DNA of 64,000 nt, taken from the NCBI GenBank assembly GCA_003254925.1, contig QANZ01013357.1:1-64000 (forward strand), written 5' to 3'. The position numbers were made by a program, and so were the translations under genes. Shown here one piece after another: positions 1 to 11,779 of the stretch (its first letter is position 1; each line of letters opens with the position of its first letter). The stretch is from Chamaecrista fasciculata (taxonomy: Eukaryota > Streptophyta > Magnoliopsida > Fabales > Fabaceae). Below the pieces are notes generated by a model, which saw nothing but the letters and a program-made list of their open reading frames with translations, did no database searches and was not told the DNA's origin.

Positions 1-3000
1 TTGGGAAACAAGACCCAGCTTGGAGACCAAGAAAAGAAACTGAGGCTTGGAGAGGGATTTTGTGAACAAATCAGCCACCTGTTGCTGTGTTGGGACATGC
101 TGCAACTTGATAAAACCTGCTTTGTACTTATCTCTAACCACATGGCAATCAACTTCAATGTGCTTGGTTCTCTCGTGATACACTGGATTTGCAGCTATAT
201 GGATGGCGGATTTGTTATCACACCATAAAGGAATTGGTGCAGGAATATCGATCAAGAAATCCTTCATTATATAACTAATCCACTGTAATTCGCATACTGT
301 ACTGGACATACTTCTGTATTCTGCTTCACAAGAGGATCTAGAAACCGTAGGCTGTTTTTTTGTTTTCCAAGAGATAATGTTTGACCCCAGAAAAATGCAG
401 TACCCTGTCAAAGATCTCCTTGTAATTGGACAAGTTGCCCAATCACTGTCACAGTAGGCTTCAACTTTGAAATCTGCATTTGAGTGATAATAAATTCCAG
501 TAGTAGAAGTACCCTTCAAGTACTTTACTATGTGTAAAGCAGCTTCCATGTGTGTATCACATGGCTCACCCACATATTGACTTAGCTGCTGCACTGCATA
601 GGTAATGTCAGGTCTAGTTAAATTAAGATACAGTAACCTTCCTACTAACCTCCTATACTGATCAACCTCTGTCAAAGGTTTCGAATCTGGTTGGAATTTA
701 AACCCTCTAGGCATAGGTGTGTCAACTGAATTGGCATCTCCTAGGTGTGTATCTGCTATTATGTCTGTTATGTACTTCCTTTGAGATATAAAAGTTCCAG
801 CTGCACTCCTTGCTAATTCGATCCCCAGAAAATATTTGGCATATCCTAAGTCCTTAATGGTGAATAGGACATCAAGATGCTTCTTTACCTTGACAATTTC
901 ACTTTCTGAGGCACCAGTAATTAGTACATCATCTACATAGACAATCAAAGCTATGAAATCTGCATGAGAAGATCCTCTAACAAACAAGCAATGGTCATTT
1001 GGAGATTGCCTAAAACCAGATTTAAGAAGTTGAGCAGTAAATTCACAATTCCACTCTCTTGAGGCTTGTTTCAAGCCATAAAGAGAGCGTTTTAACCTGC
1101 ATACCTCACCATCTTTAGCTTTATCATACCCTTCTGGTGGAACCAAATAAACTTCCTCCTTCAAATACCCATGTAAGAAGGCATTATTTATGTCTAACTG
1201 ATGTATGGGCCAGTGTTTAGAGGTTGCAATTGCAATGAATATCCTGATAGTGACTAGTTTGGCAACTGGGGAGAAACTTTCCAAGTAATCTATCCCAGCT
1301 ACTTGGTTGTATCCTTTTGCTACAAGCCTGGCTTTGTACCTATCTACACTGCCATCAGGTTTAAATTTCACCTTGTATACCCACTTCGACCCAATGGCTT
1401 TCTTTCCAGGTGGCAGTGTTGTAATGTCCCAAGTACTGTTGTCTTCCAAAGCTTGTAACTCCTTCTGCATTGCCTCAACCCACTCCGGTTCCTTGGCAGC
1501 CTGTTTATAAGAGTATGGTTCCTGCACTTTAGACACATTGACCATATACGCAGCATATGACTCAGTAAAATCAGTTAATTGTGGTTCATGAACTGAAAGA
1601 TTGCAGATGTAATCATTCTGCCAAGCAGGTGGTTTTTTAACTCTAGTGCTAACTCTAAGGGCAGGTGGAGGACTCTGTGAGACATTAGTGTCATTGGTAG
1701 ACTGATTTGATAGAAATTTGCTAGGTGTAGAGGAATGAGCAGGTGGTGAGTGACTAGTGTGAATGAAAGACTTAGATGTGGGTGAGTCAATGTTTATATC
1801 CTGCAAAGTATTATTGTCAGCTGTATCAATATCACAAAATAATGGTGTATTGACAAGATACTTGTTCATATCCAAATCAGAGTTATCATAAGCAATAGGA
1901 AACATAGGAAGAGGTATATCAGTATTTTGCTCTGTATGTAGATGAGGTTCAGAAAAGGGATATATGTTTTCATAAAAAAGAATATCTCTACTGACATGGA
2001 TTTTGTGAGTAGCAAGGTCATAGACTTTATAAGCCTTCTGACCTGTGATATATCCAATGAAGACACATTTATGTGCCCTAGTTGTGAACTTGTCTTTGTG
2101 TGGACTGGTATTTGTTATAAAACACAAGCACCCAAACACTCTAAGTCTAGTATAATCTGGTGGAAAACTATTGAGCATTTCATAAGGTGTTTTGCCATCT
2201 ATGACAGCAGAAGGTAATCTGTTTATAATATATGTAGCAGTTAGGATACATTCTCCCCAAAATTTTTTTGGTAGTTTAGCTTGGAACATAAGGCTTCTTG
2301 CTACTTGTAAGAGGTGTTTATGCTTTCATTCCACTACCCCATTCTGCTGTGGGGTATAAACACATGATTTTTGATGTATGATACCCATATTTTTGAGGAT
2401 ATTTTGACATTCTTGACTGGTGAATTCAGTTCCATTGTCAGTACGAATAATCTTTATATTTTTCTGATATTGCTTTTGTACTTGGAGAAAGAAGGTATGA
2501 AGTGTTTGAGGTACTTGTATTTTAGTCTTTAGTAAAAAAGTCCAGGTCACTCGGCTGTAATCATCAACTACAGTAAGAACATAGTGACATAAGTTCAAGC
2601 TAGGTACTGAATAGGGTCCCCATAAGTCAATGTGCAAAAGATTTAAGGCATCTGTAGAACGTGTGTGACTAGTACTGAAGGGTAATCTTTGTTGTTTGGC
2701 TAGGTGACAGACATCACACACAGGTAAGGGATTATTCTTGTCAATGTTAGGTATATTTATTTGATGCATAACCTTCTTTGGACAGTGACCAAGTCTCTTG
2801 TGCCAAATAAAATCGACATTTTCATTAATATTGTGCATAGCATTACAACTGATAATAGACTTTGCAGAAAATAAACTACTAGGGATGAAAGCCAAAGCTT
2901 CCTTGATTACATCAGAATGAAAGGATCTTAGATTTAGGATATATAAGTTCTTTATAACTGCTGCGACAGCTATCACTTCATTACTCTTCGGGTCCTGTAT

Positions 3001-4449
3001 GACACAATGATGTTTGAGAAAAGTGAGACGTAAACCAGTGTCCTTTACTAGTTTATTGACAGATAACAAGTTAAAATGGAAGGTAGGGACAAAAAAGACA
3101 TTATCAAGAGCTAATTTAGAATGCAGAACTATTTTCCCTTTTTTATGAACAAGCTTAGTGGTTGAATCAGGTAAGTGAATTTTAATTGGTGGTTTTACTG
3201 AAGTAATATGCTGCATAAGATCAAAATTGGAGCTCATGTGGGATGAAGCTCCTGTATCTATAATCCAGGATCCACAATCTAAAGACATGTAGCCAGAGGA
3301 AGCCATACCTGCATAGTCCAGGACATTGGCATAATTCACCTGTTCATCAACTTGCTTGCCTTTCATCATTCTCCCCATCTCTTCTCTGATGAGTTGAGAA
3401 ACCATGGATGCCAGTTCTTGCTTCCCACCAGTGTCATTGCCACTAAGATCTTCTGAAGTAGTTCCCATCCCAGCCATGTGAGGGGAACCCTTCCTTGTAG
3501 AGGTAGTACCCTTCCTGGATTCCTTGTATTCTTTGAACCATTCTGGATACCCATGTAGCTTGAAGCAGACATCCTTTGTATGACCAGCAATGTGACAATG
3601 ATCACAGAACCGATCCCCCTTCTTGTCAGCAAACCCCTTCTTCTTCCCACTGCCCTTGTTATCATTGTCCCATTTAGGAGCAGAGCTCTTAGCTAACATA
3701 GCACTAGCTTCGGTTGCTGGAGTAGAGTAGGTGTTAGTCACAGTCTTTTGACTCTCAGTCCTCATGACCATGGCAAAAGCCTTGTTAACACCAGGAAGTG
3801 GGTCAAGAGATAAAACCTGTCCTCTTATCACTTCAAACTCAGAGTTAAGACCCATTAAGAATTGTAAGACACGAATGGAAGCAGTAATTTCTTTCAATTT
3901 TCCAGTCAAGTCACAAGTACAACCAGCACATTTGCAGGTGGGAAGAGGCACTAACCTGTCCATCTCATCCCATGTTTTATGCAATTTACTATAATAAGAG
4001 GTAACTGAATCAGTACCTTGCTGCAGCGAACTCATTTCCCTCTGAATCTGGTACAGTTGAGGCCCTGTACTAACTCCATAGCGTGCCTCAATTTCATCCC
4101 AAAGAGCCTTAGAAGTAGCACAGTAAATCAGCGTGTCAGAAATCTCTTTGGTGATGGAATTGGTGATCCATGACTTAACCATGGAGTCAACCTTCTTCCA
4201 GGGTTTGAAAGCTGCTGCATCAGTAGGTGGAGGAAGAGTACCATCCACAAATCCCAGCTTGTCCTTCGCTTCAAGTGAGGTCCGGACTGCAATACTCCAT
4301 GTCAGGTAATTAGATCCTGTCAAATGAGCTGTAACAAGCGCCATTCCAGGATGATCAGAATTATGTAAGGTAAGTGGGCCATCTTCAACTCGTTGGGTAG
4401 AGGCATTGCCAGAAGCAGTACTGCTTCTACTGGCTGCAGAATCTGCCAT
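1..4449 (-). mobile_element. Ty1/copia LTR retrotransposon, internal region, broken
   Basis: On the minus strand the parts follow copia order: gag with a CX2CX4HX4C zinc knuckle (about 3.3-4.45 kb), aspartic protease with an IDTGASSH-type site (about 3.25 kb), integrase (about 2.0-2.9 kb), reverse transcriptase with a YVDD box (near 930), and RNase H reaching the left edge. Integrase lying before reverse transcriptase is what separates copia from gypsy. The left end and 3' LTR lie outside the window. I could not define a 5' LTR or primer-binding site next to gag. The element looks broken, with a handful of breaks concentrated in the pol half. Age cannot be judged without both LTRs. It is a fossil copy, not a host gene. 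Confidence 0.95.
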
Positions 4450-4800
4450 GACAGCAGCAGAAAAGAGACGAGAAGAAGAANTAAGCTAAGGGGTTTAAAT
4501 CATTCAATAAAATGTAGGTTTGAAGATATGCGAACCAAAAACTTAACTGAACCTTTCACTTCTCATCAGAGAGGGTACAAGACATGATATTATAATTTCA
4601 GACACAAATTAAATGTCTAGTACGGTCCTGAAATCTCAAGTAATTAATCACACACTGGAAACTTAAGCTTTGTTTAGTTTCTTTTTCAAGAGTAAACTGT
4701 AAAGTAAAGGGTAGGCAAGACAAGATGAGTATAATATACTGTAACAGAATTGAAGGCATGCATCATGTATATGTATATACAAGTTAACAGCAGAAGGAAA
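4450..4800. other. Leader or flank of the copia element, no gene
   Basis: This AT-rich stretch lies between the gag start of the copia element and a solo LTR. It may hold that element's leader and part of its own 5' LTR, but I could not find a convincing tRNA-Met primer-binding site or LTR edge. One ambiguous base (N) lies at 4482. No coding potential seen. Confidence 0.5.
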
Positions 4801-5261
4801 TGTTGGAAAATAGTTAGTAATTAAAGTCTCACATTCGGTAAGTTGAAGGGTTGAGAAGAGGGCTCATATGTGAAGGGTCATAACTCTTCATATGTGGATG
4901 GTTGTAACTATTTATTGAAAAGTGATGAATGTTGAATCATGACAAGTTATGACCAACCATTAAGGTTGGACATGAAAAGATATGAGTGTAGGAATCTGAA
5001 AGGTTGTACCTCTTCAGTTTTCCCTCTATAAATAACATCTCTTCTCTCAAACAGAAAATCAATCAAGAGATCTCATCTTCAACTTTTCCTTCACAAAATT
5101 GTGTTCATAAGATATTATAGTTTTGCTGGCTATAATATCAGGCTTTGTAAAATCCTGGAGGAAATCTGTCATACAAACCCAGCAGCAATTGAATAGTGGG
5201 GGCTTAATTTCCTTAAGGACAGTGACCACACTATCAAAGCCTATACTATATTCTTCTAACA
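4801..5261 (+). mobile_element. Solo LTR with 5-bp target-site repeats
   Basis: The 461-bp unit starts TGTTGG and ends CTAACA. It is flanked by the same 5-bp repeat, GGAAA, at 4796-4800 and 5262-5266. A TATA-like CTATAAATAAC near 5025 fits an LTR promoter on the plus strand. No internal region is attached, so this is a solo LTR. A diverged relative lies at about 18541-19098. Its orientation is opposite to the copia body at the left, so it is a separate insertion. LTR superfamily is uncertain; copia is my guess from its style. The intact flanking repeat suggests a moderately young insertion. Confidence 0.82.
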
Positions 5262-5266
5262 GGAAA

Positions 5267-5935
5267 GCCTTATAAATGCCGGTGAGGCTGTGACCAATTA
5301 GCCTGCCCTTATCTCCAAATTAAAGGGCACGCCGTCCTTTAGGGAAGGTCTTAATTGACTCCTAACGTCATGGTCCGATTCCTTGAATCTTTGGACCAAA
5401 GTGGCAGTGTCGTAGCATGAAATGGCGATCACAAATAGGAGGGATATATATATATATATATACATGTATGCATTTGCCTAATTAACCATTCACCCTCCAG
5501 ATGCTAGTGCTAGTGCATATATTAACTTGGATGAAACCCAACCCATCTGATCTGGCAGTTAAACCTCAAAAATTAACTTCAAATCCTTTCTGCTGTCAAT
5601 GAATGCTCTCTAAATTTGGGAGGATAATAAGCTTCAGCTATGTAACAATAATTAAGTTACATAACAATAATAATGATGTGCGATGTGTGTTACTCTTGCT
5701 TCAATAAAACAATCGAATGAATCAATTTCAAACTCTCTTTTTCTCCTTCATTTGCCCCATCTTAATCCAATTCTTTCTTCTGCATTCGATTGCACCTTCG
5801 GTTCTCTGTCCTTATAACCAGGGACGAAGGGAAGGGGGGCCTAGAGGGGGCATGCCCCACCCCCCATTTGATATAACTTATAGTCTTTTTTTTTTGGCCT
5901 GAATATAACTTATAGTCTTATATGTAGTATAGGTA
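5267..5935. other. Intergenic, no gene; (TA)n microsatellite
   Basis: No coding region is supported. A (TA)n run lies at about 5444-5462. A G-rich then C-rich patch at 5821-5870 resembles sequence common in plant repeats but was not assigned. Confidence 0.5.
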
Positions 5936-5944
5936 ACATAAGCA

Positions 5945-6095
5945 TTAAATTACGTTTATCCTAGTGGTCAAGTCCTTGTTTGGCCCCTGCGCATAGGTTT
6001 GATCCAGGATTTGAGTTATTTCGTTTTTAAATGTGTGCAATATGTGTGTATCCCAATCCCACTCTCACTTCAAAAAAATTTAATAATTGAGTAAG
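5945..6095 (+). mobile_element. Candidate tRNA-derived SINE
   Basis: A box A-like CCTAGTGGTCAAG is followed about 40 bp later by a box B-like GGTTTGATCC. This is the spacing and wording of an internal RNA polymerase III promoter in tRNA-derived SINEs. The unit ends in a C/T-rich stretch and a short A run near 6072. No target-site repeat was established, so ends are approximate. It could also be a decayed tRNA gene, but no cloverleaf was found. Confidence 0.45.
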
Positions 6096-6204
6096 TCACA
6101 AGAAAATCACTCTAGTTTGAGGTAATTAGAGATCATGCTCATGAGGTTCAAAAAGTAACAATCAAATGTTCATGGTTTACTCTGATAATAGAAATGGGCC
6201 TCAG

Positions 6205-6790
6205 GTTACTCTTAACCAAATTTTTTTCCCACCCTTTTGGACCTTCAATATATGAGATTAAATTGGACTTAAAAGTGGGTCGAGACAAAAAAGTAAACTA
6301 TGAAAAATTTGTTCCAAACTCATTTTCAAGTTCAATTTGATCTCATTTGCTTCCAAACTTATTTTTAAGTCTGATTTGATCTCATTTGTTGATAATCCAA
6401 AATGTGAAAAAAAAAACTCGTTAAAAATAACCTGAAACTCCGAACTCGTCGTATTCAGATTTGAAATTAAAGAGATATGACCAATTTTATTTGTTTGACT
6501 GTGAAACGAGCGACCTATTTTTGAGACCCAATTTGAACTCATTTGCTTATGACTCCAACTGGATAGAGAAAATACTATTCGAAAGTAACACATAGCTTCA
6601 AACTCATCATATTTGAACTTGAAATGATAAAAATATGATCACATTTAATAATTTGGGACTAAAATAAAATATTTTGTGAATATTTAGGATCAATATGAAT
6701 CTTTTGGAACATTAAAGACCAAAACGAATATAAAAGCATACATTTAAGAATTAAGACTAAAATGACCATTTGACGGTTTTTATTAAAGCT
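6205..6790. repeat. Diverged copy of the TIR repeat also at 56.6 kb and 63.6 kb
   Basis: The right part carries the phrases of the family seen whole at 56587-57122: a terminal block 'gcatacattta...gactaaaatga', 'gaacattaaagaccaaaacga', and an inner 'aaatatgatcacattta' stretch. It is older and lacks a clear left terminal repeat. Short open frames here are not genes. Confidence 0.6.
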
Positions 6791-7022
6791 ACTTTTTTTT
6801 TTCATTAAATGACACACGTGCATGTAGATTAATTTGGATTGTGTTAATCGAAGTTAATTTACACGTAACAAATGTCCTCAAATATTAAAAAAGGAAATTA
6901 AAAAGCCTTTAAAAAATAAAAATATATATATGTTTCTCCATCATATCTAAATTATGATGGTAAAAACTATTTTTGTAGGAATTTTTCAAATAACTACTTT
7001 CCCTCATGTCGCCACTTCAACA

Positions 7023-7023
<1 letters not shown>

Positions 7024-7073
<50 letters not shown>
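7024..7073 (+). repeat. (TAA)n microsatellite
   Basis: About 17 uninterrupted TAA trinucleotides. Confidence 0.97.
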
Positions 7074-7254
7074 TTATTAAAGCTTTATTAGCTCCTACTG
7101 GAACTAACTTGAGCTTATTCAAATCCAAATTCATGAACTCCATTTCTTATAAATTAAAATTCGTTTTATGATACGAACAGAAAATTTTGGACAGTCAAGC
7201 CTATAGGTTGATAATCCTTTTCAATAAAGACAATAACAAAAACAAAGTCATTCA

Positions 7255-7590
7255 AAAAGGTAATAGCACTAATTTTATCCCTAAATTTCACTAATTCTAA
7301 ATTTCATTTTCAATCTTTATTTTGTCAATTTTATTCTTTGACTAATTTTTTTCAACAAAGTAATGACAACATCCATCTTGTTTTTAAATGTGAATTAGTA
7401 TTTGAGTTTTTTTTCTATTAATTTTACATTACATATCATTAACCACGTAGATTATGTAGTAAGAGCAAACTATAAAATTGAGCAAAATATAAAACATTAA
7501 AGACTAAATTAACTGAAAAAAATATATAAAATAAATTAATAATTGATGTAAAATTTGAGAACCAAATTAATACTTCCACCTAGGAAAAAC
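7255..7590. repeat. Fold-back-like AT-rich repeat, related to 32.24-32.6 kb
   Basis: The left part reads 'taatagcactaattttatccctaaattt' in pieces and the right part has its rough inverse, 'aaaatttgagaaccaaattaatactt'. A similar arrangement occurs at about 32236-32615. No coding potential. Boundaries are approximate. The stretch from 7591 to 8149 shows nothing assignable. Confidence 0.45.
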
Positions 7591-8149
7591 AAAACTACTA
7601 GCCCCTCCCCCCACATACTTGTGAACAACTAATTGTTTGAGATATTAATGTGCAAACAACTTTTTTTTTTCGCTAATTAGGTCTTTTCATTCAATGGATT
7701 CGTTTTATCATTATCATCCAGGCATTACAAGTTAAATTGTTTCACACTTTGATGGTCATTCAATCCTATCAGATTTGAGCGGCCTAGATCAAATGGTACA
7801 AACAGAAACCAGATTCATTGCAGTTTTGTTTACCAAACCATTGGACTTTATTGGTTTGTCCGTCTACACTCTACACCAAACCATTTATGTAATAAATTGT
7901 TGTTGATTCCTCATCTCCAGTAGTGTCGAGAAAAAGAATAAAAAAGCATTACTATCAGCTTAGAAATGAGATCAAACAAAAAGACTAATTAAAAGTAAAC
8001 AAGTTAGCTGGTAGCCTAACAAGATTCGTCAATAATGCTAATCCAGAGGTCTCTAACATTGGGCCTATACATATTCTTACAATAAAACTAGAAAAAGGAA
8101 TATATATATATCTCCGAGAGGGGGAAAAAAGAAAGAGATATAAACATTT

Positions 8150-9214
8150 AGAAAAGAATTTGTTTTTTTTTTTTTTGAAGACAAGACAAGGCCTAGAGTA
8201 CAAATATCATGTTAGAGTAACTAGAATTATAAATGCGAAGGAAGCGGGTAAGATTAAGTTTGTGAGGCGTCAAGTGGAATCGATAATTATTTTGACGACT
8301 GATATTGATGATGTCTTCGATGAGAACTTCGTGCCTGAATCCCATATTCTTGAAATTGTTGCCGGTAATAAGGCCTTTTTGGGCGAAAATCAAAGCATCC
8401 TTAATTCCCCGGCTTTGCATCCTAAGAAGGCCTTTGCGAATACCGCTAAGACATGTGGCGAAGATCTCCTCATTCGAGTTATTTTGGTGGTGGAATTGAA
8501 GGTAGGCCATTCCATTTTGAATATGGAAGGCTCCCATTTGGTTGATTCCGCGCTTACGATCCTTAAGCCAGGACAGATACCAGGTGACTTCAGCAGTGTT
8601 GTCGCAGAAGGAGATGATGTCGCTAGGGATCCGCAGGTGTTTGATAGTAATACTAGGCTTGGGGACTTTGAGACATTGATGAGTTTCAATCATACGACCC
8701 CACCTGGCAATTATTTCCTCAGAGCACGGAGACTTGTTCTGGAATCTAACTTCATTTCTGTGTGAATAAATAGCCCAGGAGAAAACGAGAATTTTGACGA
8801 ACAAATCTCTGTCACTAAACAGAGTGCGAAGCCATCCACCAAAATCGCCGTTACTGATGGATCCACTCCTTACTCCAAGAGGAGAGGCAAGCCAGGTTCT
8901 TCTAATGAAATTGCAACCAAGGAAAAGGTGGTTCTCATCTTCCAAAATATGACACCCAAAAGGACAGTTCCCGTCAATATTAAAATTCTTCTTGATGAGA
9001 GCCGCTCCTAGGGGGAGAGAACCATTTAAGCACTTCCACCCAAACATGAGAACTTTGGGTAAGCAAGGTAATTTCCAGAAACTACTCCAGTCAAACCCTG
9101 CGGTATGGTTATGGTTAAGTAAGAGCTGATATTCCTTCTTAGTGCTGTACGTTCCATCCCGTGATTTATTCCATATCAGCTTATCTTGAACTCCAGTGCA
9201 GAAAAGAATTTGTT
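8150..9214 (-). mobile_element. 5'-truncated LINE (L1-type) with target-site repeats
   Basis: The body is 8165-9199 on the minus strand. It ends in a poly-A tail, seen as a 14-T run on the plus strand, and is flanked by a 15-bp repeat AGAAAAGAATTTGTT at 8150-8164 and 9200-9214. Poly-A plus a long exact target repeat and an abrupt 5' cut are the marks of target-primed reverse transcription. Only about 1.0 kb of the 3' end of ORF2 was inserted. The open frame and exact repeats argue for a recent insertion. It lies 26 bp downstream of the glutaredoxin-like stop codon. Confidence 0.93.
8193..9199 (-). pseudogene. LINE ORF2 C-terminal fragment with RT zinc-binding domain
   Basis: The frame is open from the truncation point at 9199 to a stop at 8193, about 335 codons, and starts without a native initiator. 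The first part, 'LIWNKSRDGTYSTKKEY' then 'DWSSFWKLP', and the motif C-x3-C ... ENHLFLGC match the zf-RVT domain found after plant LINE reverse transcriptase. The segment behind it sits where many plant LINEs carry an RNase H domain, but I see no convincing catalytic motif. The RT core is absent because of truncation, so it cannot act alone. An antisense open frame at 8160-8765 is a shadow of this one. Confidence 0.88.
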
Positions 9215-9239
9215 GGATGAGTGTTGTGAGAGATGAGAT

Positions 9240-9830
9240 TCAAGAACAAGAAGGACACCTGAGGAGACCGTTTTCGTTGCAGGCCGTACAAGTCTTGAAG
9301 CCTCCCTTGTGGGTGTAGAGCTTGCGGCTACCGTGACAGTGGTCGCAGAGAAGGAACCTATGATCGGCGCAGAGGTGACAGAGGGTGGAATCCGCTGCGG
9401 GTAAGCCTTGGAGCAATTTGTTGAGCTCTCCAGTCTGGTGTAGACGCCTCACCTCCTCCGCACCACCAATGTACCTTCCACGAATGAAAACCCTTGGCAG
9501 AGTAACAGTAGTCATAGTCATGGTCATCATCCCCTGCAACTCCCTCAGGAACCTGGAATCCATGGACAGATCTCGTTCGTCCATCCGCACACGGAACCCT
9601 CGCAGAATGGATCGGACGGCCCTGCAGTCGTCGAAGGTGGACCTGACGACACGGAGGCTAGTGAAGTAGAGGACGACGCGCTTATCGGCCTCCGGAAGTG
9701 ATCGTCGGTGGAAAATGGAAGGAATGGAGGGTTGGTCTAAGCAGAGGGTTTCGATGTCTTTGAAGGAGGAACACGAGAAAGCCGAAGAAGAGGTTTTATG
9801 ATTGTGAGGCCGCCACATGGATTCAGGCAC
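9240..9830 (-). CDS. Glutaredoxin-like protein with C-terminal CxxC zinc motifs
   Basis: This is a complete one-exon frame of 196 residues. A glutaredoxin-type fold occupies about residues 48-145: 'RVVLYFTSLRVVR' replaces the usual redox-active CxxC/CxxS site, followed later by 'LPRVFIRGRYIGGAEEV', the TVP and GG region that binds glutathione in true glutaredoxins. The tail holds repeated CxxC pairs (CHLC, CDHC, CTAC, CPSC), a likely zinc-binding knuckle like that of DnaJ or BUNDLE SHEATH DEFECTIVE proteins. This layout is the plant family of At5g39865-like glutaredoxin proteins, which normally lack the active-site cysteine at this place. Role in the cell is not well defined; a thiol oxidoreductase activity should not be assumed. 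The first in-frame Met was taken as start; a LINE lies immediately 3'. Confidence 0.93.
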   Translation of the reverse strand: MPESMWRPHNHKTSSSAFSCSSFKDIETLCLDQPSIPSIFHRRSLPEADKRVVLYFTSLRVVRSTFDDCRAVRSILRGFRVRMDERDLSMDSRFLRELQGMMTMTMTTVTLPRVFIRGRYIGGAEEVRRLHQTGELNKLLQGLPAADSTLCHLCADHRFLLCDHCHGSRKLYTHKGGFKTCTACNENGLLRCPSCS

Positions 9831-10490
9831 AGCCAGGCTTTAGGGATTGCAATTTTACAATTACCTCTCAATGTGAATTCACATCATAAAGATTCAATTT
9901 AGAAGGTAGGACCAAACCAATTGGAATTAAATGTAGATTCACAAATGCGTTCACCATCCTCTCTACCTACAGACATTGCCACCCCAACTAACACCTAGTA
10001 AGACTAATATTATATTCCTTTGTTACTTCATCAATATAAATAAGCTTTAAGGGCCAAAAAAATAATGAGTGAGAAATCTTCATGTGCTAGCATCTAGTAT
10101 GGGCCATATATAATATGTAAACAGTAAACACTATCTGATACGAATTTAAGATCAATGTGTGGCACTCACACAGCAACATCAATGGCTTCCAAAGTCGAAA
10201 GCTTTAAGCTTCAATCCACTTTGTGGGTGGATTCTGAAAAGTTTCACATGGCGGTAAGGTAATATTGTACCATAAAGTAGGATGGGAATGATTCTACCCG
10301 TAATCATTTCCTTGCTATAATCCTCACTATCAACATGTAATTTTACTTTTTTTCTCAATACAGTTTCGTAGTTTTTATAGAATTAACATTTTACTTTTTT
10401 ATTAAATTATATTTAGAAAAAGAAAAAGATTTGAGCAGAGATAATACTTAGATTTTAATCCCTTACCATTCTAATTTTTTTTAAAAAGGA
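9831..10490. other. Upstream region of the glutaredoxin-like gene, nothing else seen
   Basis: AT-rich and non-coding. A TATA-like 'atttatattga' on the minus strand near 10030 is about 200 bp upstream of the start codon and is a weak promoter candidate. Confidence 0.4.
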
Positions 10491-10499
10491 TAAAGTATA

Positions 10500-11490
10500 C
10501 ATGGTTAGGAAAACCGGATCGGACCAGCCGGTCCGACCGTGAATCGCTGGTCAGTCCGGTCCGAGTCGCAGAGAAAACCGGCCATGCAGAGAACCGGACG
10601 AAAACCGCTTGAACCGGCGTTGAACCTCCAAAACCGCCATGAACCAACGGTTTGGGCCGGTTCAGGCGAAACATTTTCTTTTTGCCCCTTTTTCCCTTAA
10701 AAGGGCGTCGTTTCGCCTCTTTTTTTAAAAAAAAAAAAAAATCTGATATGTTGAGTGAACCGTCGGAACCGGCTAAAAACCGCCCAAACCGGACTGAACC
10801 GGCGGTTTGGGGTTGAGCCGGTTCAGCCAAACCCATGAAATTTTCTCCCTTTTTGCTCAAAACAGAGGCATTTTAGATCTGTTTAAAAGAAAAAGAAAGG
10901 GTTCAATCATCTTCCTTCACTAATCTCCAAGCCTAGCTGCTATCCCTTCTATCCCTTTCGTCTTTGTCAACCTAGACGTTGCTGTGGCTTCCTGCTCTGT
11001 TTCTCTGTTTCTTCCTTTTGCTGCTTGCGTGGTGTGTTGTTCATTCAATCTCCCAATTTGAAGGAAAATAAAGCACGCTCTTCCTAGTTAATTAGGTAAA
11101 AGTTTATTTCTTTTATAATTTATTTCTTTTTGTTTTTACTTGATTGTGATTTATTTCCTTAGTGGTTTATTTCCTTTTTTATTTTTGGTATGATTGTGAT
11201 TTATTTCCTTATTGATTTATTTTTTTATTGTGTTTATTTGACTATAATTATGTTATAATGACTCTTTATGAATTTAATTATGACATGATATATTTAAATT
11301 TTATTATATTTAAGCTTTTTTTTAATTATGATTTGTAATTTATTATTTTGTTGGTCTATTATTTATTATTATATTATTTATTAATTAATTTATTTATAAA
11401 CGGTTGAACCTCGGTTGAAACATTGAACCTTGAACCTCTGCTTCGTCTGATTCAATGGCCATCCGATTTTAATAACCTTGATTGTGGGTA
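10500..11490. mobile_element. Candidate non-autonomous TIR element with 'accgg' repeats
   Basis: The left end reads 'ggttaggaaaaccggatcg' and the right end, inverted, 'ggttattaaaatcggatgg', an imperfect terminal inverted repeat. Subterminal zones are full of ACCGG/CCGGTT words (10510-10830) and GGTTGAACC words (11400-11450), as in some hAT-like elements. No transposase and no clear target-site repeat were seen. The 129-codon minus-strand open frame in the left part is low-complexity and not credible as a gene. Confidence 0.4.
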
Positions 11491-11779
11491 ATTAAATAGT
11501 AATTTTAGATGGAAGAATCTAGAGTGTAGAGACTAGATATGAGCTTTACACACGTGAAGCAATGTATTGTGTTTATCTCGAATAGGGTGCTGCATTATGC
11601 ATCACGCCATCACCATTCCTCATTCATTGCTTCTTTTTGACCTTCGCACTTCACAGCTCACAGTTCACACCCTTCCTTCCTTTCACTTTTTTAAAACAAA
11701 TAACAAACAAAAAAAAAATTCACATTTTCACCTTCATTCATACTTCATACCTCGTGCACTCACACACACACCCCTAACC

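Noticed and set aside
8160-8765. 201-codon plus-strand frame
   Set aside because: It is antisense to the LINE ORF2 fragment, which has recognisable zinc-binding motifs and ends in a poly-A tail.
10471-10860. 129-codon minus-strand frame
   Set aside because: Lies in a repeat full of ACCGG words; composition is simple and frames overlap a poly-A run.
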